Source: Caldithrix sp. (GTDB taxonomy: Bacteria > Zhuqueibacterota > Zhuqueibacteria > Oceanimicrobiales > Oceanimicrobiaceae). From it: a stretch of DNA of 18,557 nt. Position numbers and translations under genes: made by a program. The stretch lies in the NCBI GenBank assembly GCA_004357015.1, contig SMXE01000253.1, positions 1 through 18,557 of the forward strand, given 5' to 3'. The notes beneath the pieces were generated by a model, which searched no databases, was not told the DNA's origin, and was given only the letters and a program-made list of their open reading frames with translations. Positions 6,562 through 16,113 of this stretch are shown here, piece by piece (within the stretch, counting starts at the first letter, position 1; each line of letters opens with the position of its first letter).

Positions 6562-9504
6562 CTAAATTTGAAATGGAGCACTAAGGCTGATCGACCTGTT
6601 CAGATCCACTACAAAGTCCAACCGGTTGAGATACGATGACGATTGCGCCAGCTTGTTCTCCACGAACGGCCGCACCTGAAACAGCCAGATCTGGTCGTGC
6701 CAAAATCCCAGCTCGATGTCAAAAGGTCCCTTCGTTTCGATGCCGGGCATGCCGGGCAGAATTCGTCTGATATCCGCGGCCAGCAGCCGCAGTTTGGTGC
6801 GGTCAGACTTTGTGAGAATGGCTTCGTTAAAATGCACAGATCTCCTGCTCACGCCACCCTCATCGGGCAGATAGAGGTACTCCGGTTCGCGCGCCGGATA
6901 AATAAGTAAATCCCTGCCGTCGCTCACCAGGAGGTAGGTTTCCGCCGCCTGCCCTTCAACAGCACCGCCGCCGCCCCAGTTCATCGCCACCACCATGTCG
7001 TCCGGGTTGGAGGAAAAGATCCCCGTGGTAATCACCACGCCCGACTTCTCCACGTTCACGCTCGGCAACAACAACAACGAGGGATAGACATTTTCCGGAT
7101 TGAGCAAATATTTCTGCCGCCACTTGAAGCTGCGCTCCGTAAACGGTGAGGCCCAGACCCGGCGGATCGACTGCAGAATCTCCTCGCGGTCGCGAATATT
7201 GAAAACGGTTAAGTTAAGACCTGCGCCGGTAAACTCTTGCAAGTCCTCCATGTTGGTGTCGCTGCGAATGAAGATCGGCAGCTCACCGAGTTCCACGCCA
7301 AACTCTCGGTGGAAATCGTCTTGCAGCGCCGTCAAAAACCCGGGCAGGAGTTGCATCTTCTCGATGGCCGCGCGCAAACGGCCAAGCCGCGCCAGGACCC
7401 GATCTTCGACTGTGTTTTCAGGCACACCGCGCTCGCGGTCTTGTCCTGCCTGGGCGAAAATCGCCTGCAGGAACTGCCAGTAGGTGACGTTTGTATCCGG
7501 AATTCTTTGCGCCATGTGCGCGTGAAAAACGCCGAACGGAATGACGAGACCGGGTACAACTTTTTCGGGAAAAATCGCCTTTAACTGGCCGAGGTTGGCA
7601 GCCTTTGGCCCGCATATTCTACCGGAATCACTGGAGCGCAGATTGCTCAATCTCAGAATTGCGGTCTGATCGAGATCTATCTCATCCGTGGGAATCGCAA
7701 TCTTGTGACGGTTGCCTTGCTCTTGTGTTTCCGCCACCAGGGTGGTCTCCTCCAGCGTCATCTCAGAGGCGAGTTTCATGACGACGCTGCCGCGATCCGA
7801 AACGGCATAAAAAACGGTCTTGCCACTATATTTAGCCAGATCCTCAAGGTTGCCGAGCGAAATGTTGGCGTTGGGAATGCCCAGATTGCGGGCCAGAAGC
7901 TGGACATGCGAGACGGCGTTGCCTTCAGACACGGTCAGAATGCCGGCAACCGGTTTCAGATCGCCCGGCGCACGCCGCATGGCGTAAATCTTATTCTGGC
8001 TGAATACCACTTCCGCCTGCAAACCCGTCACGACGACCAGCTCACCTTTGGTAAATCCGGGGTTGAGCCCCAGCACCTGATTCTGTCCGGCCAGGTCGAG
8101 CAGGTGCATTGAAACACCGGAATATTTGTTCGAAATTTCGGCGAGCTTGCTCGCCAGCTCGCCATATGGCAGCAAAATGGAGGAACGCGTGCGGTCATCG
8201 ATGAAAGAGTGCACCAGCGGCTCGAAATGCGAAAAAAGCGCCACCTCATGCCCATATACTGCCTGGACCATGCGCGTGCCCCATTCAATGGAACGATTCG
8301 TCGTTTTCGTAAGCGCTAATAATTTGTCAAGCTTGACGTCACGCTGGGTTTGAGGAAGCAGTAACTCGGTTTCCAGTCTTTCCCACTCCCACACTTCGAA
8401 GAAACCGCACCCGGCAGCCGATTTCGCCAGCACATAATTCTTTTCCAGCAATTCGCCCAGCGTGCGCGTCTGCCACCTGGCAATGTTGCGGAACTGGATG
8501 GCTTCCAACTCGGAGGAAAGGTCCATCAACGCCAGTCGTATCTCTGCGGACTGCGTATTCGGCAAATGCCGGCGGATCGTAATCAGCAGGCTGGCAATCT
8601 TCCTGGCCGACGTCCTGAATCCATCCTCCGGCGTGCCCTTGCCCAGAACGAGATTTGACAATTCGAGACCTACCGGATATTGCAGGGGAATGAGCGCCAG
8701 ATATTTTCGCAAACTCTCGACGCCCGATTCCGCATAGACCGCAGCCATGCCATCTGCCAGCCGCTGAAACTTCGCGGCCAGGCTTGGCCAGATCTCCTCC
8801 CGGTTACTGGCGCGAAATTCTCTCACACTATCGAGGTCCGACGCGTCCGGTCGACCGTGAATTTTAACGCGTAGGTCCATGAACCCCGGCAGCGAATCGG
8901 CGATGGTTTTGGCCAGCGCGCGAATCTGCGTGGACTTGTCATCGTTGCCGTTGTGAGGGATGTCCTTTACCGCCTGCCGCACCAGGAAAAATTGCTCTTC
9001 CAGTATTTTATCCTGCGACAGCAAATACTTGAGGAAGTCGTTCCCCCAGGCGGATTCGTCTTCTGCCTGGTAGGCGCCGCGGTAGTAGCGGGCGCGGCGC
9101 ATGATCCAACCGTCGTCTGTGGTTTGCAGGAATTTTTCAAGCTGGTACTGTTTGAGGCGTGCGTTATTATGATCCTCGTCCAGGAAGTCAACAAACGGCG
9201 TGCCCGCCAGAATCTGGCCGAGAAAAATATGGTGATCTGTGCGCCACCGCAGCACGATATCCTTTTGTAGCGCGTGCTGAATGCCGCCGGACTGCTCACA
9301 CCGCTCCCGCGCAGGAATGACGGTTCGGTCCGGGCAAAACCAGCGGATGCCTTGAAACGGCCCGCGTCGCTCTTTTCTGAAGGCCTGCACATGTTTGGCG
9401 ATCTCGGCAAAATCGGGCTGTCGGTCGGCTGCAAACGGACGCGCCCCGAAAATCAATAGAGCAAAAAAAATGACCAACGCCTGGCGCCGCCGATTGAAAA
9501 GCAT
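6562..9504 (-). CDS. Exported phosphohistidine/ATP-grasp protein with glucan-dikinase-like domain order
   Basis: This is a 980-residue protein. The ATG at 9504 is chosen because AAGGAG lies 7 bases upstream and it opens a good signal peptide (three Arg, then ALVIFFALLIFGARPFAA). The frame extends further up to 9615, but that part is leader-like. Residues 30-480 match no family I can name; they are mostly helical, with a WFCPDRT...RERC pair (C57, C69). Residues about 485-600 are a phosphohistidine swivelling domain with H533 in AVSHVQLLARN. Residues about 625-945 are a PPDK_N-type ATP-grasp domain: GPKAANLGQL (K634), IRSDTNMEDLQEFTGAGLN (R747), and FDIELG...FQVRP (D929, E931, Q943, R945). There is no PEP-binding barrel. 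The order His domain then C-terminal ATP-binding domain, and the SHV and TGAGLN wording, match plant glucan water dikinases. PEP synthase has the reverse order. Such enzymes move the ATP beta-phosphate through His to a glucan. Export of an ATP-dependent enzyme is odd, and the substrate is unknown. Confidence 0.88.
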   Translation of the reverse strand: MLFNRRRQALVIFFALLIFGARPFAADRQPDFAEIAKHVQAFRKERRGPFQGIRWFCPDRTVIPARERCEQSGGIQHALQKDIVLRWRTDHHIFLGQILAGTPFVDFLDEDHNNARLKQYQLEKFLQTTDDGWIMRRARYYRGAYQAEDESAWGNDFLKYLLSQDKILEEQFFLVRQAVKDIPHNGNDDKSTQIRALAKTIADSLPGFMDLRVKIHGRPDASDLDSVREFRASNREEIWPSLAAKFQRLADGMAAVYAESGVESLRKYLALIPLQYPVGLELSNLVLGKGTPEDGFRTSARKIASLLITIRRHLPNTQSAEIRLALMDLSSELEAIQFRNIARWQTRTLGELLEKNYVLAKSAAGCGFFEVWEWERLETELLLPQTQRDVKLDKLLALTKTTNRSIEWGTRMVQAVYGHEVALFSHFEPLVHSFIDDRTRSSILLPYGELASKLAEISNKYSGVSMHLLDLAGQNQVLGLNPGFTKGELVVVTGLQAEVVFSQNKIYAMRRAPGDLKPVAGILTVSEGNAVSHVQLLARNLGIPNANISLGNLEDLAKYSGKTVFYAVSDRGSVVMKLASEMTLEETTLVAETQEQGNRHKIAIPTDEIDLDQTAILRLSNLRSSDSGRICGPKAANLGQLKAIFPEKVVPGLVIPFGVFHAHMAQRIPDTNVTYWQFLQAIFAQAGQDRERGVPENTVEDRVLARLGRLRAAIEKMQLLPGFLTALQDDFHREFGVELGELPIFIRSDTNMEDLQEFTGAGLNLTVFNIRDREEILQSIRRVWASPFTERSFKWRQKYLLNPENVYPSLLLLPSVNVEKSGVVITTGIFSSNPDDMVVAMNWGGGGAVEGQAAETYLLVSDGRDLLIYPAREPEYLYLPDEGGVSRRSVHFNEAILTKSDRTKLRLLAADIRRILPGMPGIETKGPFDIELGFWHDQIWLFQVRPFVENKLAQSSSYLNRLDFVVDLNRSISLSAPFQI

Positions 9505-9605
9505 CAAACACTCCTTAACCCGGACAAACCGGAAGTCCCAAATTCCAAACCGGCACTTGCCGGACAAATCCCAATGAATCCGGTTACCTGATAAATAAAT
9601 AACAT
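9504..9605 (-). other. Possible 33-codon upstream reading frame in the dikinase leader
   Basis: An ATG at 9605 opens a frame of 33 codons whose stop TGA shares its final base with the dikinase start (TGATG). It contains the AAGGAG of the main gene. No ribosome binding site is seen before 9605, so translation is doubtful. The leader also carries a CCGGCA/TGCCGG hairpin (9550-9563) and two copies of CCGGACAAA (9520-9528, 9560-9568). Confidence 0.25.
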
Positions 9606-9632
9606 GAGTGATCAAATTTTCGTTCAGACACT

Positions 9633-9660
9633 ATATTAAGTTTAATGAACAAAAAAGCAA
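9633..9660 (-). promoter_or_regulatory. Sigma70-type promoter for the dikinase/serine hydrolase operon
   Basis: On the minus strand TTGCTT (9655-9660) and TAATAT (9633-9638) are 16 bp apart. The start would fall near 9626, giving a leader of about 120 bases before the ATG at 9504. It diverges from the promoter at 9729-9757. Confidence 0.45.
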
Positions 9661-9728
9661 GGATTTACTGCACAAGAAAGTCATGAAGAACATTGTCTGA
9701 CATAAATTTTTCGCGTCGAAATTAGTGC

Positions 9729-9757
9729 TTGCAAATTAGACCGCAATGACATATATT
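9729..9757 (+). promoter_or_regulatory. Sigma70-type promoter ahead of the small gene and secD
   Basis: TTGCAA (9729-9734) and TATATT (9752-9757) are separated by 17 bp, a near-ideal layout. The predicted start near 9764 lies after the alternative GTG at 9760, which favours the ATG at 9784 as the true start of the small gene. The promoter may also feed secD. Confidence 0.6.
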
Positions 9758-9783
9758 TTGTGTTTGTATATTCGGCCAGCTAC

Positions 9784-9957
9784 ATGAAGTTAACAGAAGA
9801 AAAAATTCGTCAAATCGCCCGCGAGGCGATGAATGTGCTGGGCAAACGCGCCAATCACACTTTGGTCAGGAGGGTCGTAAAGGAAGTGGTAAACCGGCTT
9901 CAGAAACAGGCCTCAAATGACCACTCAACAGGCTCAAATCAGACCCCTGGCTATTAG
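9784..9957 (+). CDS. Small basic helical protein of unknown function
   Basis: This is a 57-residue predicted protein. Residues 1-42 read as two amphipathic helices rich in Lys and Arg (KLTEEKIRQIAREAMNVLG and TLVRRVVKEVVNRLQKQ), followed by a polar tail. That helix-loop-helix shape would suit nucleic acid binding or a partner-binding role, but no family is recognised. The start is set by the promoter at 9729-9757, which leaves a leader of about 20 bases; no Shine-Dalgarno is visible in it. An upstream in-frame GTG at 9760 lies before the predicted transcription start. secD begins 127 bases downstream on the same strand. The place usually held by yajC is next to secD, but this protein has no membrane segment and is not YajC. 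The coding call rests on the amino-acid pattern and promoter alone. Confidence 0.55.
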   Translation: MKLTEEKIRQIAREAMNVLGKRANHTLVRRVVKEVVNRLQKQASNDHSTGSNQTPGY

Positions 9958-10022
9958 TCGATGGCCTAACATTTCGCCTGAAGTATTTCTTTTTCATAAT
10001 CGATTTTTGTTGCTGAAATATG

Positions 10023-10043
10023 AGCCCCTGGCTGGGGTTTATT
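10023..10043 (+). terminator. Weak hairpin between the small gene and secD
   Basis: AGCCCC, loop TGGCT, then GGGG followed by TTTATT make a short GC-rich stem and a poor T-run. It could be a weak terminator or attenuator before secD. No clear separate secD promoter is seen in 9958-10084, so read-through would be needed if the promoter at 9729 serves secD. Confidence 0.25.
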
Positions 10044-10084
10044 GCGCTCTCAATATTGATAAATGTGCTGGAGGTTAAACACGC

Positions 10085-12142
10085 ATGCGCAAGAACAATC
10101 TTTTAAAAACATTACTTATCGTGCTGGTAATTGGGTGGTCAGGCGTCGTCCTGATGCCGACGTTTCAATTGAATCAACAGCAGAAAACCGCAGAAGAATA
10201 CTACAAGGAAATTGAAGAAGCAACCAGCCTGACCCGCAACGATATAAAAGCCGCGTTGTCGCAGGGCAACCTGGAGCTACAGGTACGGGACACGTTTAAG
10301 GGAACCAACGGCAAGAGCGTTGAAGAATTACTCGAGGACGTAAATGCTCTGATTGAGTTGGATGAACAAATTGCAGAGAATGAACCTAAATCGATAAAAC
10401 TTGGCCTCGATCTGCAGGGTGGAACTTATTTGGTCTATGAAGTCGATTTACCCAGCCTGCTCGAAAGCCTGTCGAAACAACGCGACGCAAACTTTGACGC
10501 CGCGATCGAAGAAGTCAAGAGCCGCGTCAATACCCAGAATGAAGATTTCTTTGATGCGCTGCAGGCCGTTTTCCAGGAAAAAGACATGCGGCTGAATAGA
10601 CATTTTGGCGTTAGAGGCGATTCAGATGACAAGATTATTCAGGACTTGAAGGACCAGGCTGAAGATGCAGTGGAGCGCACCCTGGAAGTGCTGAGAAACC
10701 GCATCGACCAGTTTGGCGTTTCCGAGCCTTCCATCACAAAGCAGGGAGCAGACCGAATCGTCGTAGAGCTGGCAGGCGTTCAGGATGTGGAGCGCGCCAA
10801 AAGCATCATCGGCACCACAGCACTCCTCGAGTTCCAAATGGAGGCTGAGCCAGAGGTGGCCAGCGCCGTTTTGCGTGAAATTAATCTGGTCATGAAAAAG
10901 CAAATGGCCAAGGATCAGGGCGAAGATGTGGAGACCGCAGCAGCGGACTCTCAGAAGACGCCGCAGAAACTGAGAAGGGATACTGAAGTTAGCCTTGAAG
11001 ATGTGTTTGGTGAGTCTTCGATTTTTGAAGAAACCGCAGGTACGGATAGTTCAGACGCCGGTTCGACTGTGCTGCTTCACCAGGAGATTTTCCAGGATCG
11101 CCCGTTCGACGCACTGCTGGCCAATCTTGGCGGCGACATCGGTGTGCCCACCAAGAATGTGCGCACCGTGGAAAGGATTTTGAATTCACCGGGAGTTCGG
11201 GAAATTATGCCAAACGATGCTGAATTTCTTTTCCTGAACAAGCCAACGCGCATCGGAGAGCAGGAATATTATCGGTTGTATATGGTAAAAAAGGAGCCGG
11301 AGATGACCGGCAGAATGATTGCCAACGCTAATGTACAGATCGGCAGCCAACTGCGTGCCGGCGAGGCTATGGTTGGCATGGAGTTGACCAGCGAGGGCGC
11401 CAAGATATTTTCAAAAGTGACCGGCGCCAACATTGGCAAACGAATGGCCATCGTGCTCGATGGCAAAATCGTTTCCATTCCAAACATTCAGGAACGAATT
11501 CCTTCAGGTAATGCGCAGATAACCGGCATGGCTAATATGGATGAGGCAAAAGATCTGGCCATTGTACTTCGCGCCGGTGCGTTGCCCGCGCCTATTCAGG
11601 TGATCCAGGAACGAACTGTGGGGCCGTCACTGGGTCAGGACTCCATTCAAAAGGGCACGTCGTCTGCTCTCGCCGGCCTGGCCGTGGTGGTCATTTTCAT
11701 GGTCGTTTATTATCGCCTGTCCGGCCTGGTGGCCGACGTAGCCTTGTTGCTCAACATTTTCATCATAATGGCGGTTCTGGCAGGCTTTCATGCGACCTTG
11801 ACCTTGCCGGGCGTGGCGGGCATCATCCTGACCATCGGTATGGCAGTGGATGCCAATGTGCTCATTTTCGAACGAATTCGCGAGGAGCTCCGGCATGGCA
11901 AGACAGTACGCGCGGCTATCGACAACGGCTATGCGCGCGCTTTCAAGACCATTATCGATGCCAACGTCACCACCCTGTTAACCGCGCTTGTGCTTTATCA
12001 ATTCGGTACCGGCCCCATCCGAGGATTCGCCTTGACATTATCCATCGGTATTTTGGCCAGTATGTTCACCGCTATCGTGGTCACCCGGGTTATTTTCGAT
12101 TATTTCACAAACAAAATGACCATGCAAAAACTCAGCATATAA
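10085..12142 (+). CDS. secD: Protein translocase subunit SecD
   Basis: This is a 685-residue inner-membrane protein. With SecF it uses the proton gradient to help exported proteins leave the SecYEG channel. Residues 9-26 are the first membrane helix, followed by LGLDLQGGTYLVYEV (107-120), the D1 hallmark. The periplasmic P1 region runs to about 510. The C-terminal membrane part (about 525-680) has five helices and GMAVDANVLIFERIREE (586 on), with D589 the conserved proton-path Asp. It is longer than the roughly 615 residues of the E. coli protein; the extra length falls mainly between about 255 and 405, including an acidic, Ser/Thr-rich stretch at 276-328. GGAGG lies 10 bases before the ATG. 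secF follows after 17 bases, so the two form an operon. Confidence 0.97.
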   Translation: MRKNNLLKTLLIVLVIGWSGVVLMPTFQLNQQQKTAEEYYKEIEEATSLTRNDIKAALSQGNLELQVRDTFKGTNGKSVEELLEDVNALIELDEQIAENEPKSIKLGLDLQGGTYLVYEVDLPSLLESLSKQRDANFDAAIEEVKSRVNTQNEDFFDALQAVFQEKDMRLNRHFGVRGDSDDKIIQDLKDQAEDAVERTLEVLRNRIDQFGVSEPSITKQGADRIVVELAGVQDVERAKSIIGTTALLEFQMEAEPEVASAVLREINLVMKKQMAKDQGEDVETAAADSQKTPQKLRRDTEVSLEDVFGESSIFEETAGTDSSDAGSTVLLHQEIFQDRPFDALLANLGGDIGVPTKNVRTVERILNSPGVREIMPNDAEFLFLNKPTRIGEQEYYRLYMVKKEPEMTGRMIANANVQIGSQLRAGEAMVGMELTSEGAKIFSKVTGANIGKRMAIVLDGKIVSIPNIQERIPSGNAQITGMANMDEAKDLAIVLRAGALPAPIQVIQERTVGPSLGQDSIQKGTSSALAGLAVVVIFMVVYYRLSGLVADVALLLNIFIIMAVLAGFHATLTLPGVAGIILTIGMAVDANVLIFERIREELRHGKTVRAAIDNGYARAFKTIIDANVTTLLTALVLYQFGTGPIRGFALTLSIGILASMFTAIVVTRVIFDYFTNKMTMQKLSI

Positions 12143-12159
12143 TCTGGAGCGATTCTTAG

Positions 12160-13080
12160 ATGGAGTTTTTAGTCAACGCAAAATTTGATTTTGTCAGCAA
12201 GCGAAAAGCAGCGCTTGTTTTTTCCGGAACTCTGATTCTGGTGGGACTCGGTTCTCTCATCGTTCACAAGGGACCACATTATGGTATCGATTTCCTCGGC
12301 GGCACCTCGATCGAGCTTGAGTTTGAACAGCCCATCGCCATTTCGGACGTCCGTTCGGCGGTTTCGAAAGCCGGGTTCGGTAAAGCTGAAATCAAAAACT
12401 TCGGCGCACCTAACGAAATTTTGATCCGTGTTCAGGAACAAGAAGCAGGAACCGAAATTTCCGGCGCCATAAAAGCAAGTATCTCGAAAGCCTTTCCCGA
12501 CAATTCGTATACCGTGCAATTGGTGGAAAAAGTAGGTCCCAAGATTGGTGCTGAACTCCGGAGCTCGGCTTTTTGGGCAATCTTGATCGCGCTGCTGGGC
12601 ATTCTGATGTATATCAGTTGGCGATTCGAGTTCATGTTTGCAGTTGGCGCCATCGTGGCCCTTTTCCACGATGTCTTGATCACATTGGGGGTCTTTTCGG
12701 TGCTTGGGTTGGAGATATCACTTGCCATTATTGCGGCGTTTCTGACCATCGTTGGCTACTCCCTCAATGACACCATCGTGGTGTTCGACAGAATTCGCGA
12801 GAATCTGAAGGTCTTGCGCCGCGAGACGTATGAGGCTGTCGTCAACACCAGTATCAATCAATCTTTGACCCGCACAATTGTAACATCTTTGACGACCCTT
12901 GCCGTTGTGACCATCCTGTATTTCTTTGGCGGAGAGGTGATACACAATTTTGCATTTGCCTTGATTATTGGCGTTTTGATAGGGACGTACAGTTCGATTT
13001 TCATCGCGAGTCCTATTGTGGTGGAATGGGAGAAACGGCGTGAAGCGAAAAAGGGACGGCCTATGGCAAAGCGGGCATAG
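12160..13080 (+). CDS. secF: Protein translocase subunit SecF
   Basis: This is a 306-residue inner-membrane partner of SecD in the Sec accessory complex. The first membrane helix is at about 18-35, followed by YGIDFLGGTSIELEF (41 on), the SecD/SecF family signature. Five more helices follow at about 137-153, 158-177, 182-200, 240-257 and 263-285. The conserved motif GYSLNDTIVVFDRIREN (199 on) holds D204 and D210, the equivalents of the SecD proton-path region. The tail is basic and cytoplasmic. Length is typical (E. coli about 320). TGGAG lies about 9 bases before the ATG. It begins 17 bases after the secD stop, and the STAS gene begins 42 bases after its own stop, with no terminator between. 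Confidence 0.97.
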   Translation: MEFLVNAKFDFVSKRKAALVFSGTLILVGLGSLIVHKGPHYGIDFLGGTSIELEFEQPIAISDVRSAVSKAGFGKAEIKNFGAPNEILIRVQEQEAGTEISGAIKASISKAFPDNSYTVQLVEKVGPKIGAELRSSAFWAILIALLGILMYISWRFEFMFAVGAIVALFHDVLITLGVFSVLGLEISLAIIAAFLTIVGYSLNDTIVVFDRIRENLKVLRRETYEAVVNTSINQSLTRTIVTSLTTLAVVTILYFFGGEVIHNFAFALIIGVLIGTYSSIFIASPIVVEWEKRREAKKGRPMAKRA

Positions 13081-13122
13081 CCTCGTTTTAGTCGGACACC
13101 TAACCTGCCGGAGGAAAACTTC

Positions 13123-14816
<1,694 letters not shown>

Positions 14817-14996
14817 TCTGGCCGTCTGCTCTATGAAATTTGACATACGTTACTGAACAATTCCCAATTTCGTGCCGGTTTTCAACGGACACCAGCTTTG
14901 CCAGGGCACGGCAACGAAACGGAAACGTATTGAGTAAACGTCAACTGTGAAGAGGACGAAGAGTTGGAATTTGTCAAGTAGATGCCTGCTTGGAAG

Positions 14997-15482
14997 TCAA
15001 AAAAGGCTGGATTGGTTAGCGGCGTCGTTAACGATGTCTTGGGGCAAATCGGGCAGTTGAGCAGCCTCGTTAGCGAGTTGGTCACATCGTTCGTTTTCCG
15101 GGGTCCCCACATGGCCACGCGTCCACTTGAACCCTACCTGGTGTTTTTCACATAGATGCAAGAGCTGCTTCCAGAGGTCGACGTTCTTGGCGCGTTCTTT
15201 CTTGTTACGCTTCCAATTGTTGGCTTGCCATTTTTCTACCCACCCCAGGGTCATGCTATTGACCAGGTATTGCGAATCAGTGTAAAGCGTAACCTTGCAA
15301 GGCGCGGCCAAAGCCTCTAAGCCATTGATTGCCGCGAGGATTTCCATCCGGTTGTTGGTTGTGTCTCTGAAGCCGCCGGAAACCTCCTTGCGTTTGTCCC
15401 CAAACAGCAGGACTGCCGCGTAGCCGCCCGGCCCGGGATTCCCGTGGCAAGCGCCGTCAGTGTAAATTGTCACGTTTTCCAT
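14997..15482 (-). CDS. rnhA: Ribonuclease HI
   Basis: This 161-residue cytoplasmic nuclease cuts the RNA strand of RNA-DNA hybrids. The catalytic residues align with the E. coli set: D9 in IYTDGACHGNPGPGG, E47 in NRMEILAA, D69 in LYTDSQYL and D134 in ERCDQLANEAA, with the flexible-loop His at H124 (RGHVG). The basic handle (WQANNWKRNKKERAK, 85-99) used to hold substrate is present. The extra C-terminal tail (about 142-161) ends in NQSSLF. No strong Shine-Dalgarno is visible before the ATG at 15482. The gene is convergent with purA; 14817-14996 shows no clear terminator for either. It lies 168 bases downstream of the small membrane protein gene on the same strand. Confidence 0.96.
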   Translation of the reverse strand: MENVTIYTDGACHGNPGPGGYAAVLLFGDKRKEVSGGFRDTTNNRMEILAAINGLEALAAPCKVTLYTDSQYLVNSMTLGWVEKWQANNWKRNKKERAKNVDLWKQLLHLCEKHQVGFKWTRGHVGTPENERCDQLANEAAQLPDLPQDIVNDAANQSSLF

Positions 15483-15650
15483 TCAGCTTAGCCGTCTCTG
15501 ATCTTTCGGGTCAATGCAGGGTTCCATTCCAAGGGGTCGTTCGTACAGCGTTGATTGGCCGCGCCGGTACCGCGATGAAATTTCGAAGCGGCCATCCTGC
15601 CAGCTTTCCAGCGTTTTCTCTAATAGAGATTTACATTCCGCCACAGGTGA

Positions 15651-16085
15651 CTATAGCTTAAAGCACACCAAATTTATTTTCATTTCCAGTGACTGACTCC
15701 TGGTAAACCTGTCTCGACTAAGCTGCAATTGCGGTTCCGGCAACTTCACCTTTGCCAGGCCGCCAGAGTCAAAATTGAACAAAGCTCCGCTACTTGGTTG
15801 CGGCCGGTTGGCGACATGATAAAGGCCCATGGCAAATCCGCCAAATGTGCCGCCAATGAATGACCATTTCATTATATCACCGGTTTCTCCATCGACTACA
15901 AGCGTGAGCGCCAAGCCGATAAGCAGTCCAGTGCCCGCACCGTAGAGCGTGGACTTGCCAATTGTGACCATTGGATTCTCAGCGCCACCCCGAACAACGG
16001 TTACCTGCGCTTGAGCTACCGAACTCAAAGACAAAACGGCCACAATGGCTATGAGCACAACGATGGAACAACTTTTCTTAACCAT
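15651..16085 (-). CDS. Small exported glycine-rich membrane-associated protein
   Basis: This is a 144-residue protein of unknown function. The ATG at 16085 is chosen over an earlier one at 16121 because GGAGG lies 6 bases before it and the signal peptide begins there (SIVVLIAIVAVLSLSSVAQA, cleavage after residue 26). Two glycine-rich hydrophobic segments follow: LYGAGTGLLIGLALTLVV (48-65) and WSFIGGTFGGFAMGLYHV (74-91). They look like glycine-zipper membrane hairpins. The C-terminal 50 residues are polar and end in a strand-like EMKINLVCFKL. This layout is seen in small envelope proteins, but no family is recognised. The promoter at 16134-16161 with two operator-like sites suggests tight regulation. 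rnhA lies downstream on the same strand and may be cotranscribed. Confidence 0.8.
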   Translation of the reverse strand: MVKKSCSIVVLIAIVAVLSLSSVAQAQVTVVRGGAENPMVTIGKSTLYGAGTGLLIGLALTLVVDGETGDIMKWSFIGGTFGGFAMGLYHVANRPQPSSGALFNFDSGGLAKVKLPEPQLQLSRDRFTRSQSLEMKINLVCFKL

Positions 16086-16113
16086 AACAAACCTCCGCAT
16101 CAGTTTGGGTAGT

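Noticed and set aside
8967..9434. Minus-strand open frame of 155 codons in another frame
   Set aside because: It overlaps the dikinase-like gene on the same strand; composition is low-complexity (Ser/Arg/Thr-rich), typical of a shadow frame.
9505..9615. Earlier start of the dikinase-like protein at 9615
   Set aside because: The added 37 residues lack a ribosome site, contain the AAGGAG of the ATG at 9504, and would hide the signal peptide.
12169..12669. Minus-strand open frame of 166 codons
   Set aside because: It is antisense to secF, which is certain, and its product shows no recognisable motif.
14817..14996. Terminator between purA and rnhA
   Set aside because: I looked for GC-rich stems with T-runs on both strands and found none convincing.
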